Shown piece by piece: positions 24,302-31,647 of a stretch of DNA of 37,881 nucleotides. Source of the stretch: DASRTE01 sp035656095 (GTDB taxonomy: Bacteria; Actinomycetota; Actinomycetes; Jiangellales; Jiangellaceae); contig DASRTE010000180.1 in the NCBI GenBank assembly GCA_035656095.1, positions 1-37,881 of the forward strand, given 5' to 3'. Each line of letters begins with the position of its first letter. Position 1 is the stretch's first letter. The notes below the pieces were generated by a model. That model made no database searches. It was given only the letters and a program-made list of their open reading frames with translations, and was not told the origin of the DNA. The position numbers and the translations under genes were made by a program.

Positions 24302-24737
24302 TGAGCCGGCTCTGGAGGTCGCGCAGGTCCTTTCGCAGACTCCGGCGCACCTGCCAGGACACGAGCGGTGCGGCGATCCGGTAGAACCCGCTGCCACCGC
24401 CGCGAACCCGGATGCTCGCACTGGTGCCGGCAGGGTGTGCCTCGAACCGGTAGGTGACGTGCATCGGCATCGGCGCGACCACCGAGACCATGTCCAGCAA
24501 GGCCGGCGGGTCGTACGCAGCGACCTCGAGGACGTAGTCGATACGTCTGCCGAGGAAGTACGCGGTGCGGGTGACCTCCGCGCCAGGACCGAACCCGCCG
24601 TCGGCAGCCGGCCGGCTCAGCTGGGCCGTTCTGATGCCCTGGGTCCATTCGTGGTCGTGCCGGTAATCCATGGCGTACCTGGCCACATCACCCGGCGGCA
24701 GCGGGATCACCCGCTGTGCCGTGACGTCGATGCTCAT
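24288..24737 (-). CDS. SRPBCC family protein
   Basis: A 149-residue protein with the START/Bet v1-like helix-grip fold pattern: DVTAQRVIPLPPGDVARYAMD at the start, a central run of beta strands (YVLEVAAYDPPALL, VTYRFEAHPAGTSASIRV) and a long C-terminal helix (RRSLRKDLRDLQSRL). Such proteins bind hydrophobic ligands or act as cyclases; nothing here tells the ligand. ATG 24737 is chosen because the fold begins immediately and a GAGGA lies about ten bases upstream. It lies 58 bases after another SRPBCC gene on the same strand. Confidence 0.8.
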   Translation of the reverse strand: MSIDVTAQRVIPLPPGDVARYAMDYRHDHEWTQGIRTAQLSRPAADGGFGPGAEVTRTAYFLGRRIDYVLEVAAYDPPALLDMVSVVAPMPMHVTYRFEAHPAGTSASIRVRGGGSGFYRIAAPLVSWQVRRSLRKDLRDLQSRLTESR

Positions 24738-24795
24738 GGGCTGACTGTCCTCTTTCCCGTCCACCGGCCCGCGCCGGCGAGCTTCGACGGGCGGC

Positions 24796-25224
24796 TCAGC
24801 CGCCGCCTGGCAGCGGCATGCCGCTACCGGTTTCGACGTACTGCTTGAGGCTGTCCATCAGCCGTCCCCAAGTCAATGCGGCGCTGGGGAACAGCCCGTC
24901 GTCTCCGGCCCATCCATCGTGGCTGAAATGAACCGTGGTGCCGCCCTGGTTCCCGGTCAGGGTCCACGTGATGGTGGTGCCGGCCCAGTGCGGCGGGAAG
25001 GAACCCGAGGAGGTCCATCTGACCGTGCTGTCGCTCACCTCGTCGACGGTCAGCTCGAACGGCACCGGCGCCTGCGCGAAGCTGGGTCTCATGACCGAAC
25101 CAGCCTCACCGGCGAATTGCACGGTGGGCGTCCACCAACCGGCGATCCCTTTCTCGGTGTCCACTGCCTCCACGATGGCGGCGGCCGGGGCGTTGATCGG
25201 GATCTCGAAGACGATGCGGGCCAT
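24796..25224 (-). CDS. SRPBCC (AHSA1-like) family protein under the twin operators
   Basis: A 142-residue SRPBCC protein: IVFEIPINAPAAAIVEAVDT at the N-terminus, then GIAGWWTP, strands with TVRWTSSGSFPPHWAG and TVHFSHDGWAGDD, and the C-terminal helix WGRLMDSLKQYVETG, a usual ending of AHSA1-like domains. ATG 25224 follows GGAGG by seven bases. It is divergent from the ArsR gene at 25355, and a copy of the shared operator lies 35 bases before its start, so it is very likely controlled by that repressor. Ligand unknown. Confidence 0.85.
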   Translation of the reverse strand: MARIVFEIPINAPAAAIVEAVDTEKGIAGWWTPTVQFAGEAGSVMRPSFAQAPVPFELTVDEVSDSTVRWTSSGSFPPHWAGTTITWTLTGNQGGTTVHFSHDGWAGDDGLFPSAALTWGRLMDSLKQYVETGSGMPLPGGG

Positions 25225-25258
25225 CAGCGACCTCCACGTATAGGTGTTCTCGTTGCGC

Positions 25259-25274
25259 TTTAGCATAGACTAAA
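25259..25274. promoter_or_regulatory. ArsR operator copy 1 (SRPBCC side)
   Basis: TTTAGC-N4-ACTAAA, the imperfect partner of the second copy at 25328-25343. It lies in the promoter region of the divergent SRPBCC gene; on that strand TATGCT within it could be a -10 box. The centres of the two copies are 69 bases apart. Confidence 0.65.
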
Positions 25275-25327
25275 ATGACCTCTGCGGACAGTGCTGGTCA
25301 GCCGGTGCCGCTCGCCGGGGCCGCTGC

Positions 25328-25343
25328 TTTAGCTTCGGCTAAA
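25328..25343. promoter_or_regulatory. ArsR operator copy 2 (arsR side)
   Basis: TTTAGC-N4-GCTAAA is a perfect 6-bp inverted repeat. The following TAAACT (25340-25345) overlaps its right arm and is a likely -10 box nine bases before the arsR ATG, so a bound repressor would block its own promoter. Confidence 0.7.
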
Positions 25344-25354
25344 CTTGGCTGTGC

Positions 25355-25669
25355 ATGGAAATGATCAAGATCGTTGCCGACCCACGCCGCCGAGAGATCC
25401 TCCGGCTGTGTTGGGACGGTGAATCTGCAGCCGGCGACCTTGCGGCCCACTTCGACATCACCTTCGGTGCGGTCTCGCAGCACCTGAAGGTGTTGCGGGA
25501 CGCTGGACTCGTGAGCGTCCGGAGGCACGGCGCTCACCGCTATTACCGGGCCAACCGCGACGAACTCGGGTCGCTCGCCGACTATCTCGAGTCGTTGTGG
25601 TCCGACCAGGTGGACCGCCTCTCGGTCCTGGCTGAGTCCGTCGAGGCACGGGAAGGGCGTCGCGGATGA
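25355..25669 (+). CDS. ArsR-family transcriptional repressor
   Basis: A 104-residue winged helix-turn-helix regulator. It begins MEMIKIVADPRRREILRLCW, with the recognition helix region ITFGAVSQHLKVLRDAGLVS near residues 35-54 and the wing VRRHGAHRYYRA. The metal-binding ELCVCDL motif of classic ArsR proteins is absent, so it belongs to the type paired with SRPBCC/AHSA1 partners. Its ATG at 25355 follows the operator-covered promoter. The gene ends in an ATGA overlap with the next SRPBCC gene, so both are translated together. Confidence 0.92.
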   Translation: MEMIKIVADPRRREILRLCWDGESAAGDLAAHFDITFGAVSQHLKVLRDAGLVSVRRHGAHRYYRANRDELGSLADYLESLWSDQVDRLSVLAESVEAREGRRG

Positions 25670-26127
25670 TCGACCACGTCGAACTCGAGCGGGTCATCAA
25701 AGCCCGACCAGAGACGGTCTTCTCCTTCTTCACCGACGCCGACCGGTGGCTGTCGTGGCAGGGCATCACGGCCGAGATCGACCCGCGCCCCGGAGGCGTG
25801 TTCCGCATGAACGTCCGCGGCGACGGCTGGGCGTCCGGACGCTTCCTCACCGTCGACCCCTACCGGACCATCGAGTTCACCTGGGGCTGGGAGGGTGCCG
25901 ACTCTCCCGTTCCCCCCGGGTCGAGCATCGTGCGCGTGACGCTGACCGCGGTCGGTGTCGACGAGACTCTGTTGCACCTGAAGCACAGCGAACTTCCGCC
26001 GCCGGCCCAGCCCTCACACCGCGAGGGCTGGCATCACTACCTGGACCGACTGGCCATCCGAGCGGCCGGTGGGAACCCCGGACCGGATGCGAACACGGCG
26101 CCGGAATCCGATCGCACGTCGAGGTGA
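25666..26127 (+). CDS. SRPBCC (AHSA1-like) protein coupled to ArsR
   Basis: A 153-residue SRPBCC domain: VELERVIKARPETVFSFFTD, the family-typical WLSWQGITAEIDPRPGGVFR, strands with IEFTWGWEG and IVRVTLTAVG, and the C-terminal HREGWHHYLDRLAIRAAGG. This is a full AHSA1-like pattern, followed by a polar tail. The start ATG overlaps the arsR stop by four bases. Pairs of this kind are common in actinobacteria; the partner may bind the small molecule or protein that matters to the regulator, but no function is established here. Confidence 0.9.
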   Translation: MIDHVELERVIKARPETVFSFFTDADRWLSWQGITAEIDPRPGGVFRMNVRGDGWASGRFLTVDPYRTIEFTWGWEGADSPVPPGSSIVRVTLTAVGVDETLLHLKHSELPPPAQPSHREGWHHYLDRLAIRAAGGNPGPDANTAPESDRTSR

Positions 26128-26182
26128 GATCTGCTCGCGGACGGGTAGGAGTTGTTCACACCGTTCAGACCGAGGAGGACAG

Positions 26183-26356
26183 ATGGGCGCCGATGACAAG
26201 GCCCAGAACTGGGCAGAAGACATGAAGGGCAAGTCCAAGGAGGCGGCCGGCAAGGTCACCGACGACGAGCAGCTCGAAGCTGAAGGTCGGGTCGACCAGG
26301 CCAAGGCCGATGCCAAGCAGGCTGGCGAGAAGGTCAAGGACATCTTCAAGAACTGA
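26183..26356 (+). CDS. CsbD-family small stress protein
   Basis: A 57-residue hydrophilic protein, rich in Lys, Asp, Glu and Ala, with KAQNWAEDMKGKSKEAAG and a second amphipathic helix ending VKDIFKN. This is the CsbD family, usually controlled by general-stress sigma factors such as SigB. ATG 26183 is fixed by the strong ribosome site GAGGAGGA directly upstream; the longer frame runs through the end of the preceding gene. A strong hairpin follows at 26371-26405, so it is a single-gene transcript or the end of one. Confidence 0.9.
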   Translation: MGADDKAQNWAEDMKGKSKEAAGKVTDDEQLEAEGRVDQAKADAKQAGEKVKDIFKN

Positions 26357-26370
26357 ACGACCGGGGAGCG

Positions 26371-26405
26371 CCTGGCTCCGGTTCCATGACGGAACCGGAG
26401 CCAGG
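26371..26405 (+). terminator. Strong transcription terminator hairpin after csbD
   Basis: CCTGGCTCCGGTTCC and GGAACCGGAGCCAGG form a perfect 15-bp stem with a 5-base loop, 14 bases after the csbD stop codon. No U-tract follows. The next gene has its own promoter. Confidence 0.75.
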
Positions 26406-26431
26406 TCGCGCCAGCCGGTCATGAGACTCGG

Positions 26432-26459
26432 TTGTCCAGCTGATCGCGACCAGTACGGT
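26432..26459 (+). promoter_or_regulatory. Promoter of the carbonic anhydrase gene
   Basis: TTGTCC (26432-26437) and TACGGT (26454-26459) are separated by 16 bases. The -10 box ends six bases before the ATG at 26466, so the mRNA would start at the start codon (leaderless). Confidence 0.6.
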
Positions 26460-26465
26460 CGCTGG

Positions 26466-26963
26466 ATGGCCGCTTCTTTCGACGATCTGCTTGCCGCCAA
26501 CGCGAGCTTTGCCGAGGACTTCCGGCTCGCAGGCTTCGACGGGGTCGCCCATGCCGGCATCGCCGTCGTCACCTGTATGGATTCGCGCATCGATCCGCTG
26601 GAGATGCTCGGCTTGCGACCCGGCGACGCGAAGATGTTGCGCAACCCCGGCGGGCGTGTGACCGACGACGCTCTGGCCGCGCTGGTGCTGAGCGTCAACC
26701 TCCTGGGTGTCGAGCGCGTGCTGATCGTGCCTCACACGCGCTGCGCCATGACCGGTACGAGCGAGATCGAACTCCGGGAGCGGGTCAGCCAGGCCAGCGG
26801 CCACGACGCTTCCTGGGAGACCTTCGGCGCCATCGAGGATCAGCTCGCCGCTCTGCGCGACGATGTCACCCGCGTGCGCTCACACCCATTGGTGCCTGAC
26901 TCGGTCGCGGTCGGCGGTTTTCTCTACGACGTCGACACGGGACGGATCAGCCAACTCGTCTGA
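26466..26963 (+). CDS. Short beta-carbonic anhydrase
   Basis: A 165-residue zinc enzyme that interconverts CO2 and bicarbonate. The metal ligands and dyad are in place: Cys37, Asp39 and Arg41 in VTCMDSR, His90 and Cys93 in VPHTRCAMTG. The GGRVTDDALAALVLS helix after the first motif is typical. The protein is shorter than common plant-type enzymes and matches the compact actinobacterial beta class (like Rv1284-type). There is no ribosome site; the leaderless promoter at 26432-26459 fixes the start at 26466. It ends convergent to the MFS gene with a small hairpin between them. Confidence 0.92.
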   Translation: MAASFDDLLAANASFAEDFRLAGFDGVAHAGIAVVTCMDSRIDPLEMLGLRPGDAKMLRNPGGRVTDDALAALVLSVNLLGVERVLIVPHTRCAMTGTSEIELRERVSQASGHDASWETFGAIEDQLAALRDDVTRVRSHPLVPDSVAVGGFLYDVDTGRISQLV

Positions 26964-26966
26964 CGT

Positions 26967-26987
26967 GTGCTGCCGCCGTAGCAGCAC
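26967..26987. terminator. Bidirectional hairpin between carbonic anhydrase and MFS genes
   Basis: GTGCTGC (26967-26973) and GCAGCAC (26981-26987) form a 7-bp stem with a 7-base loop in the 38-base space between the two convergent stop codons. Its position fits a shared terminator. Confidence 0.5.
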
Positions 26988-27001
26988 CGGCATGACAGTG
27001 G

Positions 27002-28615
27002 TCAGCAGCCGACCGGTTCGAGGTCTCCGTGCCGGCCGACTTCGACCTCGTCCTGCCCATCGTCCGAGGCGTCGGTCGCGGTGGAATCGGTTGCCGGAAC
27101 ACCGTGATCCCGGAGGGCGTGCCAGCCGAGCGCCGCGACGGCGAAGGCGATGACGGCGGCGACCGCGGCAACGGTGTGCATGCCACTGACGAACGCACTC
27201 TGTGCCGTGTCGATCAGGCCGGAGCCGATCGGGCCCGGGATCTGGCCTGCGACGTCGGCGGCGGCTCCGAGCGTGTCGCGTGCCGTCGCCGCCGCTTCGT
27301 CGGGAAGGACGGCCGGAAGAGACTCGTCGAGCTGCCCGCGGTAGACCGCGATGCCGACGCTGCCCAGGATCGCGATACCGAGGGCACCGCCCAGTTCCGC
27401 GCCGGTCTCCGAGATGCCTGACGCCGCGCCTGCACGCTCGGGCGGCGCAGAACCCACGATGAGCTCGGTGGTGAGGCCGAACACCGGTGCGAAACCGAGC
27501 GAGATCACGACGGATGCGACGACCAGCGTCACGAGCCCGTCCTGGCGTCCGACCTGGGTGAGCATGAGCATTCCGATCGCCGCGACCGCAAGGCCACCGG
27601 CGATGAGGCGTCGTGCGCCGACGCGAGGTGCGATCCGCGGTGTGACCTGGGACCCGATGACGAAGCTGAGCGCCGACGGCAAGGACAGCAGGCCCGCCTC
27701 GAGTGGCGACAGGCCCAGCACGAGTTGCAGGAACTGTGCGATGAACAGGAAGTAGCCGATCGCGACAAAGATGGCCAGGAAGTTGACCGCGAGAGCGATG
27801 TTGAAGGCCCGGATACGGAACAGGGCGACGTCGATCATGGGGTCGGGCAGCCGTCGTTGGCGCCGCAGCCACACGACGCCGAGCCCGACACCGGCGAGGA
27901 TGCACATGACGTGGGCGGGTGCCGGGCCGTCCTGTGCGGCGCCCTTGAGGCCGTAGATGACAGCGAGCACGGCGGCGACCGAGAGTGCGGCACTGAACAG
28001 GTCGAGCCTGCCGGCGTCCGGGTCTCGGTACTCGGGCAGCACGCGGGGCCCGAGCACGAGCAGCGCGATCATCACCGGCAGGGCCAGCAGGAAGACCGAT
28101 CCCCACCAGAAGAGCTCGAGCATCACACCGCCGAGAACCGGGCCTATCGCGCTGCCGGCCGAAAAACTGCCGATCCAGACGCCGATGGCGATCGACCGCT
28201 GCTTCGGGTCCCGGAACATGTGGAAGATCAGCGACAGCGTCGACGGCGCCAGCGTTGCCCCGGCGATGCCGAGCAGCGCGCGGGTCACGATCAGCATCTC
28301 GGCGCCGACCGAGAATGCTGCGAGCACCGACACGGCGCCGAAGGCCGCGGCGCCGATCATCAGGATGCGGCGCCGACCGATGCGGTCGCCGAGCGTGCCC
28401 ATGGTCACCAGTGACCCCGCCACGAAGAAGCCGTAGATGTCGATGATCCACAGCATCTCGGCGCCGGTCGGGTGCAGCTCCGCGCTGATCGCGGGAACAG
28501 CAAGGTGCAGGACGGTCAGGTCCATCACGTAGAGCAGGCAGGCCAAGGCGAGCACGGTCAACCCGGCCCACTCGCGCCGACCGGCCCGGGGGGCTGCGGT
28601 GTCGATTGTCGTCAT
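27002..28615 (-). CDS. MFS drug exporter, DHA2 (EmrB/QacA) type
   Basis: A 537-residue transporter with about 14 hydrophobic segments, the DHA2 number. Family signs are LYVMDLTVLHLAVPAIS in the first helix (the DHA2 D1 motif) and the motif A loop GTLGDRIGRRRIL between helices 2 and 3; the proton-antiport motif C region appears as GSAIGPVLGG. Such pumps expel cationic or lipophilic compounds. The C-terminal 40 residues are acidic and cytoplasmic. ATG 28615 is preceded by GGAGG nine bases upstream. No TetR-type regulator is adjacent, so its inducer cannot be guessed. Confidence 0.9.
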   Translation of the reverse strand: MTTIDTAAPRAGRREWAGLTVLALACLLYVMDLTVLHLAVPAISAELHPTGAEMLWIIDIYGFFVAGSLVTMGTLGDRIGRRRILMIGAAAFGAVSVLAAFSVGAEMLIVTRALLGIAGATLAPSTLSLIFHMFRDPKQRSIAIGVWIGSFSAGSAIGPVLGGVMLELFWWGSVFLLALPVMIALLVLGPRVLPEYRDPDAGRLDLFSAALSVAAVLAVIYGLKGAAQDGPAPAHVMCILAGVGLGVVWLRRQRRLPDPMIDVALFRIRAFNIALAVNFLAIFVAIGYFLFIAQFLQLVLGLSPLEAGLLSLPSALSFVIGSQVTPRIAPRVGARRLIAGGLAVAAIGMLMLTQVGRQDGLVTLVVASVVISLGFAPVFGLTTELIVGSAPPERAGAASGISETGAELGGALGIAILGSVGIAVYRGQLDESLPAVLPDEAAATARDTLGAAADVAGQIPGPIGSGLIDTAQSAFVSGMHTVAAVAAVIAFAVAALGWHALRDHGVPATDSTATDASDDGQDEVEVGRHGDLEPVGC

Positions 28616-28689
28616 GGCAGTCCACCTCCGTGTGTCTGCCTTCTCTGACCGCCGACCGGAGCGAAACTCATCGGTCCAGCCGGAGTGCG

Positions 28690-29112
28690 ATGAGTTCCAC
28701 CAGTGCCGGCGGTCTCATTCACGTGGAGCGAACCTCGCCTCGGTCGATCCGTGTCGTCGTGAGCCCGGATCTTGCGCCGTGCGACGTTCGCCCGCTCTCC
28801 GATCAGCTGGTTCGGAAGCTCCGGCGCAGAGAAGTCGCGGAGGTCCTTGTCGACGTCAGCCGCGTGCGGACCCCGGACGTCGGATACATCGACGCGCTCG
28901 CCCGCCTGCAACTGGTTGCCGGCCGATACGGCGGGCGGGTACGACTGGTCGGCCCGTGTCCCCGGCTGATTGAACTGCTCGCTCTCGTCGGGCTCGAGGA
29001 CCTGCTGCCGGCCGACGACAGGGAGTCAGGCGATCTTCATCGGGAGGCCGAACATCGGGAACAACCGGTCGACGTCGAGGTAGGTATTGATCCCGGTGAC
29101 CCGGTCGCCTGA
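28690..29112 (+). CDS. STAS-domain protein (anti-anti-sigma-like)
   Basis: A 140-residue protein with a STAS fold at about residues 15-110: SIRVVVSPDLAPCDVRPLSD, the loop VDVSRVRTPDVGYIDALARL, and VRLVGPCPRLIELLALVGL at the end. In canonical SpoIIAA-type proteins a Ser sits in the D-x-S loop; here the phosphosite region reads RTPDVGYID, so switching by phosphorylation is doubtful. The last about 29 residues are hydrophilic and encoded opposite the end of the sigma-factor gene (87-base overlap). ATG 28690 follows GGAG by four bases. Its partner is unknown. Confidence 0.78.
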   Translation: MSSTSAGGLIHVERTSPRSIRVVVSPDLAPCDVRPLSDQLVRKLRRREVAEVLVDVSRVRTPDVGYIDALARLQLVAGRYGGRVRLVGPCPRLIELLALVGLEDLLPADDRESGDLHREAEHREQPVDVEVGIDPGDPVA

Positions 29113-30018
29113 CGTCTCGAGGACGACGAGCCCCCAGGCCTGACGGCCGGCTTGCTTGTACTGCCCGAACGCGGGCATGCCGTTGGCATGTGTCGGAACA
29201 AGCCTTGAACCACGGCAGCCGACGCCGGGCCCGACCAGCCAGGTGAGGATCTCGGCCACGCCGCTCAGCCACAGCTCCAGCGGCGGCATGGTCATGCGAG
29301 CGTCTTCGCGCAGGAGCGCGGTCAACGCGTCGAGGTCGTACCGCTCGAACGCCTCCACGTAACGCGCGAGCAGAGCCTGCTGCTCCTCGTCCAGCGGCCG
29401 GAGCGGATCGCCCTCGTCGGCCTGCGTGGCGGCAAGGGTGGCCCGCGCCCGCTGGAGCGCGCTGTTGACCGAGGCGGTCGTGCTGTCGAGCAGGTCGGCC
29501 ACCTCGGCTGCGGGCCAGCTCAGCACCTCGCGCAGGATCAGGACGGCTCGCTGCCGCGGCGGCAACTGCTGTAGCGCGGTGACGAATGCGAGGCGAATCG
29601 ACTCCCGGGCCAGGGCGACGTCGGCCGGATCGCCACCGGCCACGAGGACACGGTCATCGGGAACCGGGGTGACCCAGGTCGACTCGGGAAGTGACGTGAG
29701 CTCCGGCGCACTCGCAGACCAGGCCGGGCCGAGATCCATGGGACGGGCCCGGCGCTGGCTGCCGCCCAACATGTCGAGGCAGACGTTGGTGGCGATGCGA
29801 TACAGCCACGATCGCAGCGCGGAACGCCCCTCGAAGTTGTCGATGCCGCGCCAGGCGCGGACCAGCGTCTCCTGCACCGCGTCCTCGGCGTCGAAGGCGG
29901 AGCCGAGCATGCGGTAGCAGTAGCCGGTCAGCTCCCGGCGGTACTGCTCGAGCTGATCGGCGACTCCCGACGAGGAAGGAGCGCGAGTGGCATCGAGGGG
30001 AAGGTCGACGTCGGTCAT
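29026..30018 (-). CDS. SigG-type ECF sigma factor with SnoaL-like C-terminal domain
   Basis: A 330-residue sigma factor. Region 2 lies at about 25-95 (YRRELTGYCYRMLGSAFDAE, then DAVQETLVRAWRG and LRSWLYRIATNVCLD), region 4 at about 145-200 (LQQLPPRQRAVLILREVLSW). It is followed from about 215 by a SnoaL/NTF2-like domain (YVEAFERYDLDALTALLRED to the C-terminus). This architecture is that of the SigG/ECF56-like groups, in which the extra domain replaces a separate anti-sigma factor. ATG 30018 is chosen because the sigma part starts soon after; an ATG at 30081 would add a Cys/Arg-rich stretch. Confidence 0.9.
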   Translation of the reverse strand: MTDVDLPLDATRAPSSSGVADQLEQYRRELTGYCYRMLGSAFDAEDAVQETLVRAWRGIDNFEGRSALRSWLYRIATNVCLDMLGGSQRRARPMDLGPAWSASAPELTSLPESTWVTPVPDDRVLVAGGDPADVALARESIRLAFVTALQQLPPRQRAVLILREVLSWPAAEVADLLDSTTASVNSALQRARATLAATQADEGDPLRPLDEEQQALLARYVEAFERYDLDALTALLREDARMTMPPLELWLSGVAEILTWLVGPGVGCRGSRLVPTHANGMPAFGQYKQAGRQAWGLVVLETSGDRVTGINTYLDVDRLFPMFGLPMKIA

Positions 30019-30129
30019 CCTCAGCTTCTCCGGTCGGCAGCAGTCGCACCGACGAACGTACCCCAGCCTTCCGACAGGCACGCATGGGTCGTGCCTCCCC
30101 AGCCGGTCAGAGCGAGGAGTTGGCCAGCC

Positions 30130-30660
30130 CTACAACCTGGGACGGGCAACTGGGACGTGATGGGCGCTCTCGAGTTCGGCCAGGAGCTTTCGGAGCAGCT
30201 CGTCGAGCGAGCGCTGCTCGGCTGCCGTCAAGCCTCGGAGGAGGTGCTCCTCGTTCGCAACATGCGTCTCCAGCGCTCGGTCGATTGTCGCCTCGCCGCG
30301 CCGCGTGAGGCGGACGAGCACCCCGCGGCGATCGTTGGGGTCGGGCCTGCGTTCGACCAGGCCGGCCTCAGCCAGGCGGTCGAGCCGCTTGGTCATCCCG
30401 GCGGAAGAGAGCATTGTCGCCCGGATCAGGTGGGTCGGCTGGAGCTCGTACGGCTCGCCGGCCCGGCGTAGAGCGGCGAGAAGGTCGAACCAACCCGGCT
30501 GGAGGCCATGCTGAGCGAGCTTTCTGGCCAGCACCCTGTCGGCCAGCTGGGTCACCCGGAACAGACGGCCGTACAAGCCGAGTGTCGCCACGCTGACGTC
30601 AGGACGCTCGCGCCGCCACTGAGCGAGGATCCCGTCGATGTGGTCGGGCGCCCTGTCCAC
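30130..30660 (-). CDS. MarR-family transcriptional regulator
   Basis: A 176-residue winged helix-turn-helix protein. It has an N-terminal dimerisation helix, LFRVTQLADRVLARKLAQHGL, the recognition region PTHLIRATMLSSAGMTKRLDRL near 75-95, and the wing AGLVERRPDPNDRRGVLVRLT with the family's conserved Asp-Arg. GTG 30660 follows AGGAG by seven bases. It is divergent from the oxidoreductase and a 37-bp palindrome sits between them, only 15 bases from its start, which is the usual position of an operator for both. Phenolic or oxidant ligands are typical of the family. Confidence 0.92.
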   Translation of the reverse strand: MDRAPDHIDGILAQWRRERPDVSVATLGLYGRLFRVTQLADRVLARKLAQHGLQPGWFDLLAALRRAGEPYELQPTHLIRATMLSSAGMTKRLDRLAEAGLVERRPDPNDRRGVLVRLTRRGEATIDRALETHVANEEHLLRGLTAAEQRSLDELLRKLLAELESAHHVPVARPRL

Positions 30661-30675
30661 GTCATCACTCCTGCT

Positions 30676-30712
30676 ATATTCTCGCTCGAAAGTATCTTTC
30701 AGGCGAGAATAT
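30676..30712. promoter_or_regulatory. 37-bp nested palindrome, MarR operator
   Basis: ATATTCTCGC (30676-30685) and GCGAGAATAT (30703-30712) are perfect arms. Inside them GAAAG (30688-30692) and CTTTC (30696-30700) form a second perfect pair around TAT. Only two positions per half do not match, so 15 of 17 pair. It lies exactly between the divergent marR and oxidoreductase genes and would cover both promoters. Confidence 0.75.
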
Positions 30713-30741
30713 CAGCCGAGGGACGTGAAAGGGTTGTGCTT

Positions 30742-31647
30742 ATGCAAGCGATCAGACTGCGTTCGCCCGGATTGGAGGGGTTGGTACCGGAGCGGATGGA
30801 GGCGCCACGTCCGCATGCGGGAGAGGCGCTTGTCCGGGTGCACGCAGCGGCGATCACGCGCGACGAGCTCGACTGGCCCGTGGACCGCCTCCCTGCCATT
30901 CCCTCCTACGAGCTCTCTGGCGTCGTCGCCGCCGTCGCACCGGACGTCCGCTCGGTGGCGATCGGCGAGCCGGTCTATGCGCTGACGCCCTTCGACCGCG
31001 ACGGCGCCGCCGCGGACTACATCGCAGTGCCCGCGGAGTTGCTGGCGCCGAAACCCGCGACGATCGACCACGTGGCCAGCGCTGCGATCCCGCTTGCCGC
31101 GCTCAGCGCCTGGCAGGGCCTCTTCGACCGGGGCCGGCTCGAGGAGGGTGAGCGAGTGCTCATCCACGGAGCCGCCGGAGGCGTCGGCCACCTGGCCACG
31201 CAGCTCGCACGTCTTCGCGGCGCATACGTGATCGGCACGGCCTGGGAAGAGAGCCTCGACGATGCCCGCGCCTTCGGCGCCCACGAGGTTCTCGACAGCA
31301 GGAACGGGCACTTCGAATCGGCCGCCACCTGGGTCGATCTCGTCTTCGACACCGTCGGTGGTGAGTTGCTCAGACGGTCGCCGGCCACTCTCCGCCGGGG
31401 CGGGCGGCTCGTCTCGGTGGCCGAAGACCCGCCGCAGATACCCTCCGAGGCCGAGATCGACGCCAGCTACTTCGTGGTGGAGCCGAACCGGGAGCAGCTC
31501 GTCGAGATCGCTGGGCTGGTCGACGACGGGGTTCTGCGCCCCGCAATCGACTCCGTGTTTCCACTGTCCGAGGCGCGCGCAGCGTTCGCGCGCAGCCTGT
31601 CTGCCGGCAAACGCGGCAAGGTGGTCCTACGGGTTGCCGATGACTAG
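30742..31647 (+). CDS. Zinc-free quinone oxidoreductase-like NADP-dependent dehydrogenase (MDR family)
   Basis: A 301-residue medium-chain reductase. A GroES-like part (YELSGVVAAVAPDVRSVAIGE, VYALTPFDRDGAAADYIAV) precedes the Rossmann part with HGAAGGVGHLATQLARLRGA near 152-171, followed by VFDTVGGELLRRSPATLR. The cysteines that bind structural zinc in alcohol dehydrogenases are absent, so it belongs to the quinone-reductase side. ATG 30742 has AAAGGG eight bases upstream; GTG 30736 is an alternative. Overlapping the next gene by eight bases, and behind the MarR operator, it is probably induced by a toxic small molecule. Confidence 0.9.
   Translation: MQAIRLRSPGLEGLVPERMEAPRPHAGEALVRVHAAAITRDELDWPVDRLPAIPSYELSGVVAAVAPDVRSVAIGEPVYALTPFDRDGAAADYIAVPAELLAPKPATIDHVASAAIPLAALSAWQGLFDRGRLEEGERVLIHGAAGGVGHLATQLARLRGAYVIGTAWEESLDDARAFGAHEVLDSRNGHFESAATWVDLVFDTVGGELLRRSPATLRRGGRLVSVAEDPPQIPSEAEIDASYFVVEPNREQLVEIAGLVDDGVLRPAIDSVFPLSEARAAFARSLSAGKRGKVVLRVADD

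Noticed and set aside
26128..26182. A SigB-type promoter before csbD (GGGTAG near 26142)
   Set aside because: A matching upstream GTTT-type box at proper distance is not visible, so the call would rest on five bases only.
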